From assembly GCA_041481485.1 (NCBI GenBank), contig JBGPBY010000313.1, forward strand, positions 1 to 8,594: a stretch of 8,594 nucleotides of DNA. The letters are read 5' to 3'. This document shows positions 1-6,619 of this stretch, one piece after another (position 1 is the stretch's first letter; the number at the start of each line of letters is the position of its first letter). The translations under genes and the position numbers were made by a program. Source of the stretch: JBGPBY01 sp041481485. GTDB taxonomy: Bacteria; Acidobacteriota; Terriglobia; 20CM-2-55-15. The notes under the pieces are model-generated. The model worked only from the letters and a program-made list of their open reading frames with translations, did no database searches and was not told the origin of the DNA.

Positions 1-28
1 GCGGGCGGTCATAGACCGCCCCTACAAT
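1..28. repeat. Dispersed palindromic repeat, copy 1 (left arm truncated by the window edge)
   Basis: An 8-bp perfect stem, GGGCGGTC (3-10) and GACCGCCC (14-21), encloses an ATA loop. It is followed by CTACAAT, the outer part of the right arm. The same element recurs at 6266-6296 (reverse orientation) and at 8140-8172. Compared with those copies, one stem pair is changed on both sides (G-C here, C-G there), so pairing is kept. The matching outer left arm is missing or diverged at bases 1-2. It resembles REP-type intergenic palindromes. The family name is unknown to me. Confidence 0.75.
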
Positions 29-111
29 GGGGAATCGCACTCATTCACATCTTCATCGTCATTCTCATGGGCTGATCGCGGTAGAGTATAGGTTTTGAGA
101 TTACGCAAACT

Positions 112-405
112 ATGCCATTGGATCCGCTTATTCGAAGTTTGATCGGTCAGTTTCGCAGATCTCCAGGCTGGGACTCACAGCTGGATCTGGAAGTAATCCA
201 GCGATTCTGGCCGGAACTTGTCGGCGATCAACTTGCCGCTGCGATACAAGTGACAGCGATCCATGGAAACAAAGTAATTCTCAATGTCCCCGATCTTATC
301 TGGCGAAAGCAATTGATGAATATGAAACCGCAGCTGCTCGAAAAGATCAATGAGCCGTGGGAGGGCCGCAGAATTACGGAGATTGCATTTACTTATGAAA
401 ATTAG
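112..405 (+). CDS. dciA: DciA/DUF721-family protein (probable replicative helicase loader)
   Basis: This encodes 97 aa that match the DUF721/DciA pattern. A helical N-terminus is followed by an 'FWPELVGDQLAAA' segment (about residues 32-44), then a small KH-like half with 'GNKVILNVPDLIWRKQL' (52-68), and a hydrophobic end, 'RITEIAFTYEN'. The tryptophans, the VG and the 'V..P..W...L' spacing are the recognisable family signals. DciA proteins help load the replicative helicase DnaB in bacteria that lack DnaC or DnaI. That role comes from the family, not from this sequence. The ATG at 112 is the chosen start, and no strong Shine-Dalgarno precedes it. The 3' end overlaps gatC by 11 bp, so the two are probably cotranscribed and translationally linked. 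DUF721 proteins diverge strongly, so the family call is firmer than the exact function. Confidence 0.8.
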   Translation: MPLDPLIRSLIGQFRRSPGWDSQLDLEVIQRFWPELVGDQLAAAIQVTAIHGNKVILNVPDLIWRKQLMNMKPQLLEKINEPWEGRRITEIAFTYEN

Positions 406-676
406 CGAAGCCGATGTCGAGTATGTGGCAAAGCTAGCCAATCTCGATATTCCGGACGACCAGAAGACGGAATTGGCCAACCAGTTGAGCCGGATTGTAG
501 AGCATATCGAACAACTGAACCGTCTCGATGTGACGAACGTTGCCCCAACCTGTCAGGTGGTTACGAATACGAAACACGCCATCCGTGAAGACCTCGTCCA
601 GCTGCGTCCCGGCAGCTCGGAAGCCGGAAAAACGATCAAGTTGTTCAAAGTTCCGAAGGTGATCACGGAACGATGA
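395..676 (+). CDS. gatC: Asp-tRNA(Asn)/Glu-tRNA(Gln) amidotransferase subunit C
   Basis: This encodes 93 aa, the normal length for GatC. The start ATG at 395 gives 'MKISEADVEYVAKLANLDI', the classic GatC beginning. An ORF opening further upstream at 350 would add residues atypical of the family, so it was not used. The 'LNRLDVTNVAPTCQV' segment and the C-terminal 'FKVPKVI' are also family hallmarks. GatC is a small clamp that wraps around GatA and holds the GatA-GatB complex together in the cytoplasm. The start lies inside dciA. The stop overlaps the gatA start as ATGA (673-676), so GatC and GatA should be made in matched amounts by coupled translation. A GGAG at 378-381 is a possible but distant ribosome site. 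A GatB subunit is encoded separately at 6619-8076 on the other strand. Confidence 0.97.
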   Translation: MKISEADVEYVAKLANLDIPDDQKTELANQLSRIVEHIEQLNRLDVTNVAPTCQVVTNTKHAIREDLVQLRPGSSEAGKTIKLFKVPKVITER

Positions 677-2136
677 ACCTCAAAAACATCACGGCAGACA
701 GGCTGGTCGGCCTGTACGCCAAGCGCGACCTTTCCGTCACGGAAGTCATCAACGGCGTCCTTGAGGAAATCGATCGTTCCGATAAGAATATTCGAGCCTT
801 CATCACACTGTGCCGGGATTCCGCTTTGGAGGAAGCCCGGCGCGCGGACTCCCGAATCGCCGCGGGTGAAGCGCCCGGCCCACTGACGGGCGTACCTGTA
901 GCAATCAAGGACAACATGTCGCTGCAGAATGTCCCGACAACCTGCGGCTCCAGGATTCTGGACACTTACGTATCCCCGTATTCGGCCACTGCGGTGGATC
1001 GTTTGCGCAGCGCCGGTGCCATCATTATCGGGAAAACCAACCTCGATGAATTCGCAATGGGCTCATCCACGGAAAATTCCGGAATGTTCGTCACGCGAAA
1101 CCCGCACGATCTCGATCGAGTTCCAGGGGGTTCGAGTGGAGGCTCAGCGGCGAGCGTTGCAGCGGGAATGGCGTTGGTCGCACTGGGATCGGATACGGGG
1201 GGGTCGATCCGGCAGCCGGCATCGTTTTGCGGCGTTGTCGGCATGAAACCGACGTATGGGCGAGTGTCCCGATATGGCCTGGTCGCGTATGCATCGTCTT
1301 TGGATCAAATCGGACCATTCTCAAAAACCGTTCGCGAGTGCGCGCAGGTGCTCGAGGCGATCAGCGGATTCGATAACTATGACTCCACATCGGCAGATAT
1401 TCCCGTGGATTCGTATACCAGGGGACTGGATCAACCCGGTCAATCCGTAAAAGGCATTCGAATTGGAATTCCCCGCGAGTATTTCATCGAAGGAATGGAC
1501 CGCGAAGTGAAAGCCGCAGTGGAAGGCGCGATCCATCGCTACGAAGATCTTGGCTGCCGCATTGAAGAAATCCACCTGCCTCACACGGAATATGCCGTTG
1601 CGACGTATTACCTGATTGCAACTGCAGAAGCCAGTTCCAATCTGGCCCGTTACGATGGGGTACGGTATGGATTCCGGGAGGGCGCATCCGGCGGACTGAA
1701 TGAGATGTATCGGAAAACGCGCATGGCCGGATTCGGAAAGGAAGTAAAACGCCGCATCCTGCTGGGAACGTACGCGCTCAGCGCCGGCTACTACGATGCC
1801 TATTACTTGAAGGCGCTCAAGGTCCGTACGCTGATACTTCAGGACTTTCAAAAGGCGTTTGAAAAGGTCGATGTCATCCTGACGCCGACTACGCCGACGC
1901 CCGCGTTCAAGATCGGCGAAAAAACAGCGGATCCGCTGTCCATGTATCTGTCGGACATTTTCACGATTACCTGCAATCTCGCGGGATTGCCGGGCATCTC
2001 GGTGCCCTGTGGAAAGACTTCGGGCAATCTGCCGATTGGGATGCAGTTATTGGCGAATCATTTCCAGGAGAACCTGCTACTTCAGGCAGCTCACCAATTC
2101 GAGAAATCCGGAGGATTCGGTGACATTTCCAACTGA
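673..2136 (+). CDS. gatA: Asp-tRNA(Asn)/Glu-tRNA(Gln) amidotransferase subunit A (amidase)
   Basis: This encodes 487 aa, full length for GatA. The protein is the glutaminase subunit of GatCAB. It releases ammonia from glutamine, which passes to GatB for amidation of mischarged tRNA. The amidase-signature Ser-cisSer-Lys triad is intact: Lys79 in 'GVPVAIKDN', Ser154 in 'PGGSSGGS' (151-158) and Ser178 in 'GSDTGGSIRQPA' (172-183). These are the same numbers used for characterised GatA. 'GKTNLDEFAMGSSTENS' (120-136) and 'ILTPTTPTPAF' in the C-terminal third are further family segments. The start overlaps the gatC stop (ATGA), which fixes it. A run of seven G at 1197-1203 lies next to the codon for Ser178, but the frame is intact. 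An 81-bp gap follows before the OmpH-like gene. Confidence 0.98.
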   Translation: MNLKNITADRLVGLYAKRDLSVTEVINGVLEEIDRSDKNIRAFITLCRDSALEEARRADSRIAAGEAPGPLTGVPVAIKDNMSLQNVPTTCGSRILDTYVSPYSATAVDRLRSAGAIIIGKTNLDEFAMGSSTENSGMFVTRNPHDLDRVPGGSSGGSAASVAAGMALVALGSDTGGSIRQPASFCGVVGMKPTYGRVSRYGLVAYASSLDQIGPFSKTVRECAQVLEAISGFDNYDSTSADIPVDSYTRGLDQPGQSVKGIRIGIPREYFIEGMDREVKAAVEGAIHRYEDLGCRIEEIHLPHTEYAVATYYLIATAEASSNLARYDGVRYGFREGASGGLNEMYRKTRMAGFGKEVKRRILLGTYALSAGYYDAYYLKALKVRTLILQDFQKAFEKVDVILTPTTPTPAFKIGEKTADPLSMYLSDIFTITCNLAGLPGISVPCGKTSGNLPIGMQLLANHFQENLLLQAAHQFEKSGGFGDISN

Positions 2137-2169
2137 ATGAAGTCTGACCACAAAGCCACTTTCCTGGCA

Positions 2170-2175
2170 TACAAT
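2170..2175 (+). promoter_or_regulatory. Possible -10 element upstream of the OmpH-like gene
   Basis: TACAAT matches the sigma-70 -10 consensus at five of six positions and lies 42 bases before the start at 2218, in the gap after gatA. No convincing -35 box stands at 16-18 bp: the best candidate, CTGACC at 2144-2149, is 20 bp away. This is a weak call. Read-through from the gatCA block is equally possible. Confidence 0.25.
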
Positions 2176-2217
2176 AGTAGGGATATCCTGAGGTGAGCGG
2201 TTCTGAAGGGGGACATA

Positions 2218-2922
2218 ATGAGGCACTTAGTCAAGGCTGCGGCAGTCGTGGCCGGAGTGATTGCGTTCGGCGGAGTTGGCTTCGCGCAACAATGCAAGAT
2301 TGCAGTCATCGACATGCAAGACGTCGTGACCAATTCGAATGAAGGCAAGGCGAAAGCGACTTTGTTCGACGCCAAAGTTGCGGAATGGAAGAAGAAAATC
2401 GATGCCATTCAGGCCGCAATCGACGATGCGCAAACCAAATTGAAAAACCAGTCCAGCATTGCCAGTCAGACCGTCATCGCTGACTTGAACAAGACCATCT
2501 CCGACAAGCAGAAGGAACTTCAAAGAACAACCCAAGACGCCCAGACAGATGTGGATGAATACCGTGATCAGCTTCTCGGGCCGGTGATGAAAATAGCCGA
2601 TGATGTGAAACAGGAAGTTTCCAGCGAGAAGAATTTTGACATCGTATATGACCTCTCGGCCCAGAACAGCCCGATCATCTATGCGGACGCTCGCTGCAAC
2701 ATGACCGAGGAAGTCAAAAAGCGAATGAACGCGAAGGCCCCCTCCACGACTCCGGCACGAGGCGCTACGGGCGCCTCGTCCACAACTCCAACCGGCCGCG
2801 GCGGCACCACGCCTCCCGCGACCGGAGCCGGTCGCGGCACGACGACTCCAGCCGGCGCAGGCACCACCGCTCCCGCAGGCGGCAATCGCGGAACGACAAC
2901 TCCCCCAGCCGCACCGAAATAA
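2218..2922 (+). CDS. OmpH/Skp-family periplasmic chaperone with a low-complexity C-terminal tail
   Basis: This encodes 234 aa. Residues 1-23 form a signal peptide (positive start, hydrophobic core, 'GFA' before the cut), so the product is exported. Residues 27-170 follow the OmpH/Skp layout: 'KIAVIDMQDVVTNSNEGKA' (27-45), a long charged coiled coil (about 46-115), then 'NFDIVYDLSAQNSPIIYAD' (139-157) and a final helix. Skp proteins are trimeric jellyfish-shaped holdases that carry unfolded outer-membrane proteins across the periplasm. Residues 175-234 are an addition rich in Thr, Pro, Gly, Ala and Arg. They contain repeated 'GRGTTTP'-like units and are probably disordered. Ordinary Skp proteins lack such a tail. 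A strong ribosome site, AAGGGGGA (2206-2213), supports the start. The usual neighbours bamA and lpxD are absent. The GT-C-like gene follows after 41 bp. Confidence 0.88.
   Translation: MRHLVKAAAVVAGVIAFGGVGFAQQCKIAVIDMQDVVTNSNEGKAKATLFDAKVAEWKKKIDAIQAAIDDAQTKLKNQSSIASQTVIADLNKTISDKQKELQRTTQDAQTDVDEYRDQLLGPVMKIADDVKQEVSSEKNFDIVYDLSAQNSPIIYADARCNMTEEVKKRMNAKAPSTTPARGATGASSTTPTGRGGTTPPATGAGRGTTTPAGAGTTAPAGGNRGTTTPPAAPK
2788..2919 (+). repeat. Degenerate coding repeat in the OmpH-like tail
   Basis: The tail-coding DNA repeats a unit that starts with the codons for Arg-Gly followed by Thr-Thr-Pro. Clear copies begin near 2797, 2833 and 2887, and a weaker one lacking Arg lies between the last two. 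Spacing is irregular (36 and 54 bases), so this is a diverged repeat rather than a clean tandem array. Slipped-strand growth followed by drift would explain it. That is inference. Confidence 0.55.
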
Positions 2923-2944
2923 GCCCGGTTCATCGATTCCAAAT

Positions 2945-2961
2945 CGGAGATACTTTCTCCG
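2945..2961 (+). promoter_or_regulatory. Small hairpin over the candidate ribosome site of the GT-C-like gene
   Basis: CGGAGA (2945-2950) and TCTCCG (2956-2961) form a perfect 6-bp stem with a 5-base TACTT loop. It ends two bases before the ATG at 2964. The left arm contains GGAGA, the only Shine-Dalgarno-like stretch before that start, so folding would hide it. It has no T run and does not look like a terminator. The regulatory role is inference. Confidence 0.35.
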
Positions 2962-2963
2962 GC

Positions 2964-4814
2964 ATGGAAACTCGGAAGGAACGGCCCACCCGCCCATTCG
3001 GAATGACCGACCCACGCTGGCAGCGTCGCGACTCTTTGATTTTGGTATTTGTCGGTCTGGCGGAACTTGTTGTCTTTTTCAGACACCCCGGTCACTTCTT
3101 TGCGGGGGACACCCTCTTCTGGATGGGTTCCCGCTATCGTTCTGTCGCCGAATTTCTATCCGGCTTTTATCACCTTGACCCATTTGATTGGTATCGTCCG
3201 CTGAGCCAGCGCACTGTGGAATCTCTGCTTTTTCCGCTGGCGGGAATGAATCCCACGCCGTATCACCTGGCGATTTTCGTGCTCTTTTTCATGTGCACGA
3301 TTTCCGTCTTTGTCCTCGCGATAACCTTGACGCAAAATCGGGTCAGCGCATGGATTGCGACATTGTTCTTTGCCTTTCATATCACTCACGCGATCACAAC
3401 GTCGGATACCTCAATGGCGACGGAAATGATTTTTTTTCTTTTCAGCGTCGGTTCCGCAGTTGCCTATATTCGATATCTGCGTACCCACAATGTCAGGATG
3501 CTGATCCTGTCTTCAGCGTCATGCATAGGCGCCCTGCTCTCCAAGGAGACAGCGGTAGTTTTGCCTTTTGCGCTCTTCGCGATCTGGCTGCTGTTTCCGC
3601 AGGAGAGGCGTTCGAGTCTACGCTCGCTGATTCCTCATTTTGCGATACTCGCGGCGTACCTGATCTTCACAATCGGTATTCTTCATACCCGAGGAATTCA
3701 GGTTCAACAATTGGTGACGACTCCAGGAACGGTTCAGGGTGGGTATTACGAGCTGACTCTGGGTCGAAATATTATTGAAACCTCGGGGCAGGCGTTCAGC
3801 TGGGCATTCAGCGTACCCCGGGGCATGTTCGGAAATTGGCAGCCGGTGGCGTCCCCGCGGCTGGCGCGAGTCATGATTTTCTCTCTTAAGGCGATCCGCA
3901 TTTTGATATGCGCTGGAGCCTTCCTGGTGTTGTTCACACCACAGCGCAAGTTTGTACTAATTGGGATTGCCTGGTTTCTTCTGCTTGCAGGACCAACACT
4001 CTCGATCGTGAATCATTTTCTTCCATACTATCTGTTTACACCTTTGGTGGGGTTCGCCATCGCCTTAGGCGTGATTGTCAATTGGATTTACGAGCGTCTT
4101 TCACAGTCGTCACCGCGGTTGGCGCTGGCAGCATGCACGGCGTTGATTCTGGTCCCCGCGGTGATCGATGCAAACATGTCTGGCGACGTTGCCGAAAACT
4201 ATTTTCTCGCCGGGGGCTCCCAGAAATCTGCGCGCAATCAACTGACGGATGTTCAAACCTTGCATCCCGCTCTCCCCAGGGGAATGAAATTGTTGTTCTT
4301 CGACGAAGAGAATACGGGAACTTCGTGGAATCACGCGAAGGGCAAGCTCTTTCAGATGCCTTATGACGATGAATCGATAAAAGCGGAATATGTCACGGAC
4401 GGTTTTCCCATTTCAGTCTCCTCCGAGCAAATCCGGAACGGCGAAGCTCTGGCCTTTAAATTGATCAATGGGCGGCTCGTGGAATACACGTCATTCCTCA
4501 AGCAAAGACCTGACCTCTTGTTACCACACAGCCTGGAGGAGATCTACGAGGCCAAATTGTCGAAAGCGGAGATCCATGCGGGGGAAGAATTCCTCTTACG
4601 AATACCGCAATTGAAAAGCGTATCCGCAAACATCCTTCGTGCGTTCAATGGTGTGGTCGAAGAGCCATTTACGGTGAATCTGGATTCATCGGGCGAAACA
4701 AAGATCAAGGTTCCCAGCAACATGCAACCCGGCACATACACTTATGTTGCGGTACAACGCGCAGGAGGGCTCAACTGGTGTACCGTTCATGCATCGATAA
4801 GAGTCCTCAACTAA
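2964..4814 (+). CDS. GT-C-type glycosyltransferase-like integral membrane protein
   Basis: This encodes 616 aa. About eleven hydrophobic stretches between residues 24 and 402 make this a polytopic inner-membrane protein. Its layout matches GT-C (PMT/TMTC-like) glycosyltransferases. An acidic residue sits in the first loop ('FFAGDTLF', Asp49, a candidate catalytic or metal residue), followed by 'DWYRPLSQRTVESLLFPLAGMNPTPYHL' (75-102), 'LLSKETAVVLPFAL' (191-204) and 'HFLPYYLFTPLVG' (351-363). Such enzymes move sugars from polyprenyl-phosphate donors on the outer face of the membrane. Substrate and acceptor cannot be read from the sequence. Residues 405-616 are soluble, and 535-616 look like a beta-sandwich ('PGTYTYVAVQ', 'W...HASIRV'). 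The ATG at 2964 is used. Met14 (3003) is an alternative but has no ribosome site at a usual distance. The gene follows the OmpH-like gene by 41 bp and converges on the TPR gene. Confidence 0.72.
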   Translation: METRKERPTRPFGMTDPRWQRRDSLILVFVGLAELVVFFRHPGHFFAGDTLFWMGSRYRSVAEFLSGFYHLDPFDWYRPLSQRTVESLLFPLAGMNPTPYHLAIFVLFFMCTISVFVLAITLTQNRVSAWIATLFFAFHITHAITTSDTSMATEMIFFLFSVGSAVAYIRYLRTHNVRMLILSSASCIGALLSKETAVVLPFALFAIWLLFPQERRSSLRSLIPHFAILAAYLIFTIGILHTRGIQVQQLVTTPGTVQGGYYELTLGRNIIETSGQAFSWAFSVPRGMFGNWQPVASPRLARVMIFSLKAIRILICAGAFLVLFTPQRKFVLIGIAWFLLLAGPTLSIVNHFLPYYLFTPLVGFAIALGVIVNWIYERLSQSSPRLALAACTALILVPAVIDANMSGDVAENYFLAGGSQKSARNQLTDVQTLHPALPRGMKLLFFDEENTGTSWNHAKGKLFQMPYDDESIKAEYVTDGFPISVSSEQIRNGEALAFKLINGRLVEYTSFLKQRPDLLLPHSLEEIYEAKLSKAEIHAGEEFLLRIPQLKSVSANILRAFNGVVEEPFTVNLDSSGETKIKVPSNMQPGTYTYVAVQRAGGLNWCTVHASIRVLN

Positions 4815-4831
4815 ACATCGCGACCAGCTGT

Positions 4832-5986
4832 CTAACGGACGTTTGGCAGCCTTGAGATCGAAATCGTGAAATCGGTTTCCAGTCGAATCGAAGCTGCACG
4901 GCCTTCCATCTCTTCGGACTTCGCGGTTTCGTTGGTTTTTCGCAACAGGTCTGCAAACAATTCCAGTGTTGTCGCAACATCGGAATGGCGGCGGCCCAGT
5001 TCCCGCTCCTGAACTCGCAGGGCGTCCGTGAAAAGCTGCGCCGCTTCACCGTATGTGCCGCGAGTGGCCAGCAGTTCCGCCAGATGGACAGATGCAGCGG
5101 CCGTCGGTGCGCTTTCACTTCCAAACACGGCTCTGTGGATTGCAAGATTCCGGCGAAGAACCACCTCCGCCTGAGCAAAATCCTGAAGATTGAAATAGAC
5201 GAATGAAAGATTGCTAAGCAGTGCGCACAGTTCCGGATGCTCCATTCCTCGCCAATGTTCAATGTCGTGAATCGCCCGAAGAAGAGTCTTCTCTGCAGAA
5301 CCCCATTTTTGTTGGGCAGAATACAAAACAGCAAGGTTGGCCATGATCTGCGGACGCCGCAGATCATTTTCACGGTTATCCTGTTCGATCAGGGACAAGG
5401 CCTTGCGAAAATCGCTTTCGGCGCGCTTTTGGTCTCCCATCCGCAGATGGAGCACACCCCAAACATTGTGTAATCCAGAAAGGTATTCCGGCGAACCCTT
5501 CAGCAGTTTGTCTCCCAGTTTCAATGCTTCACGCATTGTGGTCTCGGCCTGCTGGAATCGCTCGGTCTCCTGATAGAGTCTTCCCAGGGTTCCCAACAAC
5601 ACGGGAAGCTGTTTCTGATAGTTGGGTTTTTCAGACCTCAGGATGGCTATCGCTCGAGTCAACGTCATTTCCGATTCGTCGTAATGTTGCTCGGCGATCA
5701 ATGCACTCGCGAGGTTGCCAAGAGCCTCTACAAGCTCCGGACCGGGCTCGTTCTGGTTATCCAGCCTCGAGATGACACCCCGGAAAATCTCTGCAGCCTG
5801 CGAATAGCGTCCGCCATCGTACTCTGCCCTCCCAGATGCCAGCGAACTCGCGATTGACGGATCCTCGGAAGCCGGAACCGATATCGACGATGCATCAGAA
5901 ATCTGAGAGAAAAACATCAAAAGAAGAAAGAGACCAGCGCAGCCTGAGATTCTACCCATTGGATTCCGATGCTCTCCGGTTTTCAT
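4832..5986 (-). CDS. Exported tetratricopeptide (TPR) repeat protein
   Basis: This encodes 384 aa from the ATG at 5986. Positive residues followed by a hydrophobic core, 'GCAGLFLLLMFF' (15-26), then 'SDA' before Ser33, form a signal peptide. There is no lipobox cysteine, so a soluble periplasmic or secreted product is likely. About eight helix-turn-helix TPR units of roughly 42 residues follow (about 45-371). They are of the TPR_12/kinesin-light-chain-like kind, for example 'LGTLGRLYQETERFQQAETTMREAL' (131-155) and 'ANLAVLYSAQQKWGSAEKTLLRAI' (216-239). TPRs bind other proteins, but no enzyme domain is attached and the partner is unknown. The frame opens further upstream to a TTG at 6040, but that would add a poor N-terminus. 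Met10 (5959) is another possible start. None of the three has a good ribosome site. The gene converges with the GT-C-like gene across 17 bp. Confidence 0.85.
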   Translation of the reverse strand: MKTGEHRNPMGRISGCAGLFLLLMFFSQISDASSISVPASEDPSIASSLASGRAEYDGGRYSQAAEIFRGVISRLDNQNEPGPELVEALGNLASALIAEQHYDESEMTLTRAIAILRSEKPNYQKQLPVLLGTLGRLYQETERFQQAETTMREALKLGDKLLKGSPEYLSGLHNVWGVLHLRMGDQKRAESDFRKALSLIEQDNRENDLRRPQIMANLAVLYSAQQKWGSAEKTLLRAIHDIEHWRGMEHPELCALLSNLSFVYFNLQDFAQAEVVLRRNLAIHRAVFGSESAPTAAASVHLAELLATRGTYGEAAQLFTDALRVQERELGRRHSDVATTLELFADLLRKTNETAKSEEMEGRAASIRLETDFTISISRLPNVR

Positions 5987-6346
5987 GACGCTAATGTTTA
6001 ATTGGCATAAAACGTTTCCCCTGATTGCTGCGGCAGCCAAGCAATAGGAGTGCCAACTTCAAAAATGAGTTCAGGCGCATCACGTCCAGACGCCCCAGAC
6101 CCTTCGCAAATTACTGTATCGACGGAATTAACTTTTCTGTTTCCGATGTGGCTGAGCGCGGCCAGCCCGCTCCAGCGAGGTGCAAGCCGTATTCAAAGAG
6201 CAGTTCACGGATGTAACGGTGAGTTTTACTAGACTGACAAATTTGTACGACCGCGGGGACGGCCCATTGTAGGCGCGGTCGATGACCGCGCACAATCCAT
6301 TTTCAATATACCCGTGAATAAATTTCGAATTGAGCGGAATGATCTC
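5987..6346. other. Intergenic region between the TPR gene and the 90-aa gene, containing repeat copy 2
   Basis: This 360-bp stretch separates the 3' end of the gatB-coupled gene from the start of the TPR gene, both on the minus strand. It must hold the TPR gene's leader and probably its promoter, but I see no convincing -35/-10 pair. Short open frames here lack ribosome sites and recognisable sequence. The only clear structure is the palindrome at 6266-6296. Bases 6300-6340 are AT-rich. Confidence 0.6.
6266..6296. repeat. Dispersed palindromic repeat, copy 2
   Basis: ATTGT AG GCGCGGTC (6266-6280) and GACCGCGC ACAAT (6284-6296) flank a 3-base GAT. The right arm has lost two bases (CT) relative to copy 3, leaving a bulge. 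Read on the minus strand, it matches copy 1 closely, including the CCTACAATGGG flank, so it is inverted relative to copies 1 and 3. It lies about 50 bp past the stop of the 90-aa gene. It could weaken transcription there, but it has no T run. Confidence 0.8.
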
Positions 6347-6619
6347 TCAGTGTACGCGATAACCGGGGCTGGCTTTGGAATCGGACAGGTTGGTGACGAC
6401 ATCGAAGCGATGGAGAAGGTGGCTTGCCAGTTCCTCGAAATTCTCCACCTCGCAGATTCGGTCGATTTCGGTAATGATGCGGTCCAGCACGGAGCCCATT
6501 TCCTCGTAAGTCTTCTCCTCGACAAATGGCCGCTGATATTCAAGCCGCATTTTGTGTCTGAGAAACTCTTCGCGGTAAAAATTGGAAATGTATTTTCTGG
6601 CGCTCTGTTCCGTGGACAT
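6347..6619 (-). CDS. Unrecognised 90-aa helical protein translationally coupled to gatB
   Basis: I do not recognise this protein. It encodes 90 aa, highly charged and probably mostly helical. An N-terminal basic/aromatic stretch, 'KYISNFYREEFLRHKMRLEYQRPFVEE' (9-35), leads into helices 'YEEMGSVLDRIITEIDRI' (38-55) and 'NFEELASHLLHRFDVV' (60-75). There is no signal peptide, membrane span or metal motif. The start is the ATG at 6619, which shares one base with the gatB stop (TGATG). A GAGGA at the end of gatB sits at a good distance. A TTG one codon earlier could also open the frame. The coupling points to production alongside GatB. Whether it binds the amidotransferase is speculation. Ordinary codon use and the tight overlap argue that it is real. 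Confidence 0.72.
   Translation of the reverse strand: MSTEQSARKYISNFYREEFLRHKMRLEYQRPFVEEKTYEEMGSVLDRIITEIDRICEVENFEELASHLLHRFDVVTNLSDSKASPGYRVH

Noticed and set aside
81..111. TATAGG at 87-92 as a -10 box for dciA
   Set aside because: No acceptable -35 element is found 16-18 bp upstream. The region is TCAT-rich, and any match there is likely chance.
1194..1203. Seven-G run in gatA, and an eight-T run near 3430 in the GT-C-like gene, as frameshift or phase-variation sites
   Set aside because: Both frames are intact, and the encoded residues at the G run are the conserved DTGGS motif. Nothing supports slippage.
1321..1851. A 176-codon open frame on the minus strand inside gatA
   Set aside because: It is fully antisense to an intact gatA with all catalytic residues, and its translation has no recognisable motif.
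2227..3015. A long open frame (262 codons) on the minus strand opposite the OmpH-like gene
   Set aside because: It lies antisense to a clear Skp-family protein. Its translation is a Gly/Arg/Ser-rich mirror of the repetitive tail, with no family signal and no ribosome site.
6266..6296. Palindrome as an intrinsic terminator after the gatB-coupled gene
   Set aside because: No run of T follows the stem on either strand, and the same element occurs elsewhere upstream of genes.
6025..6346. Small open frames in the gap before the TPR gene as a hidden gene
   Set aside because: They have no ribosome site, their composition is unlike neighbouring genes, and one reads straight through the palindrome.
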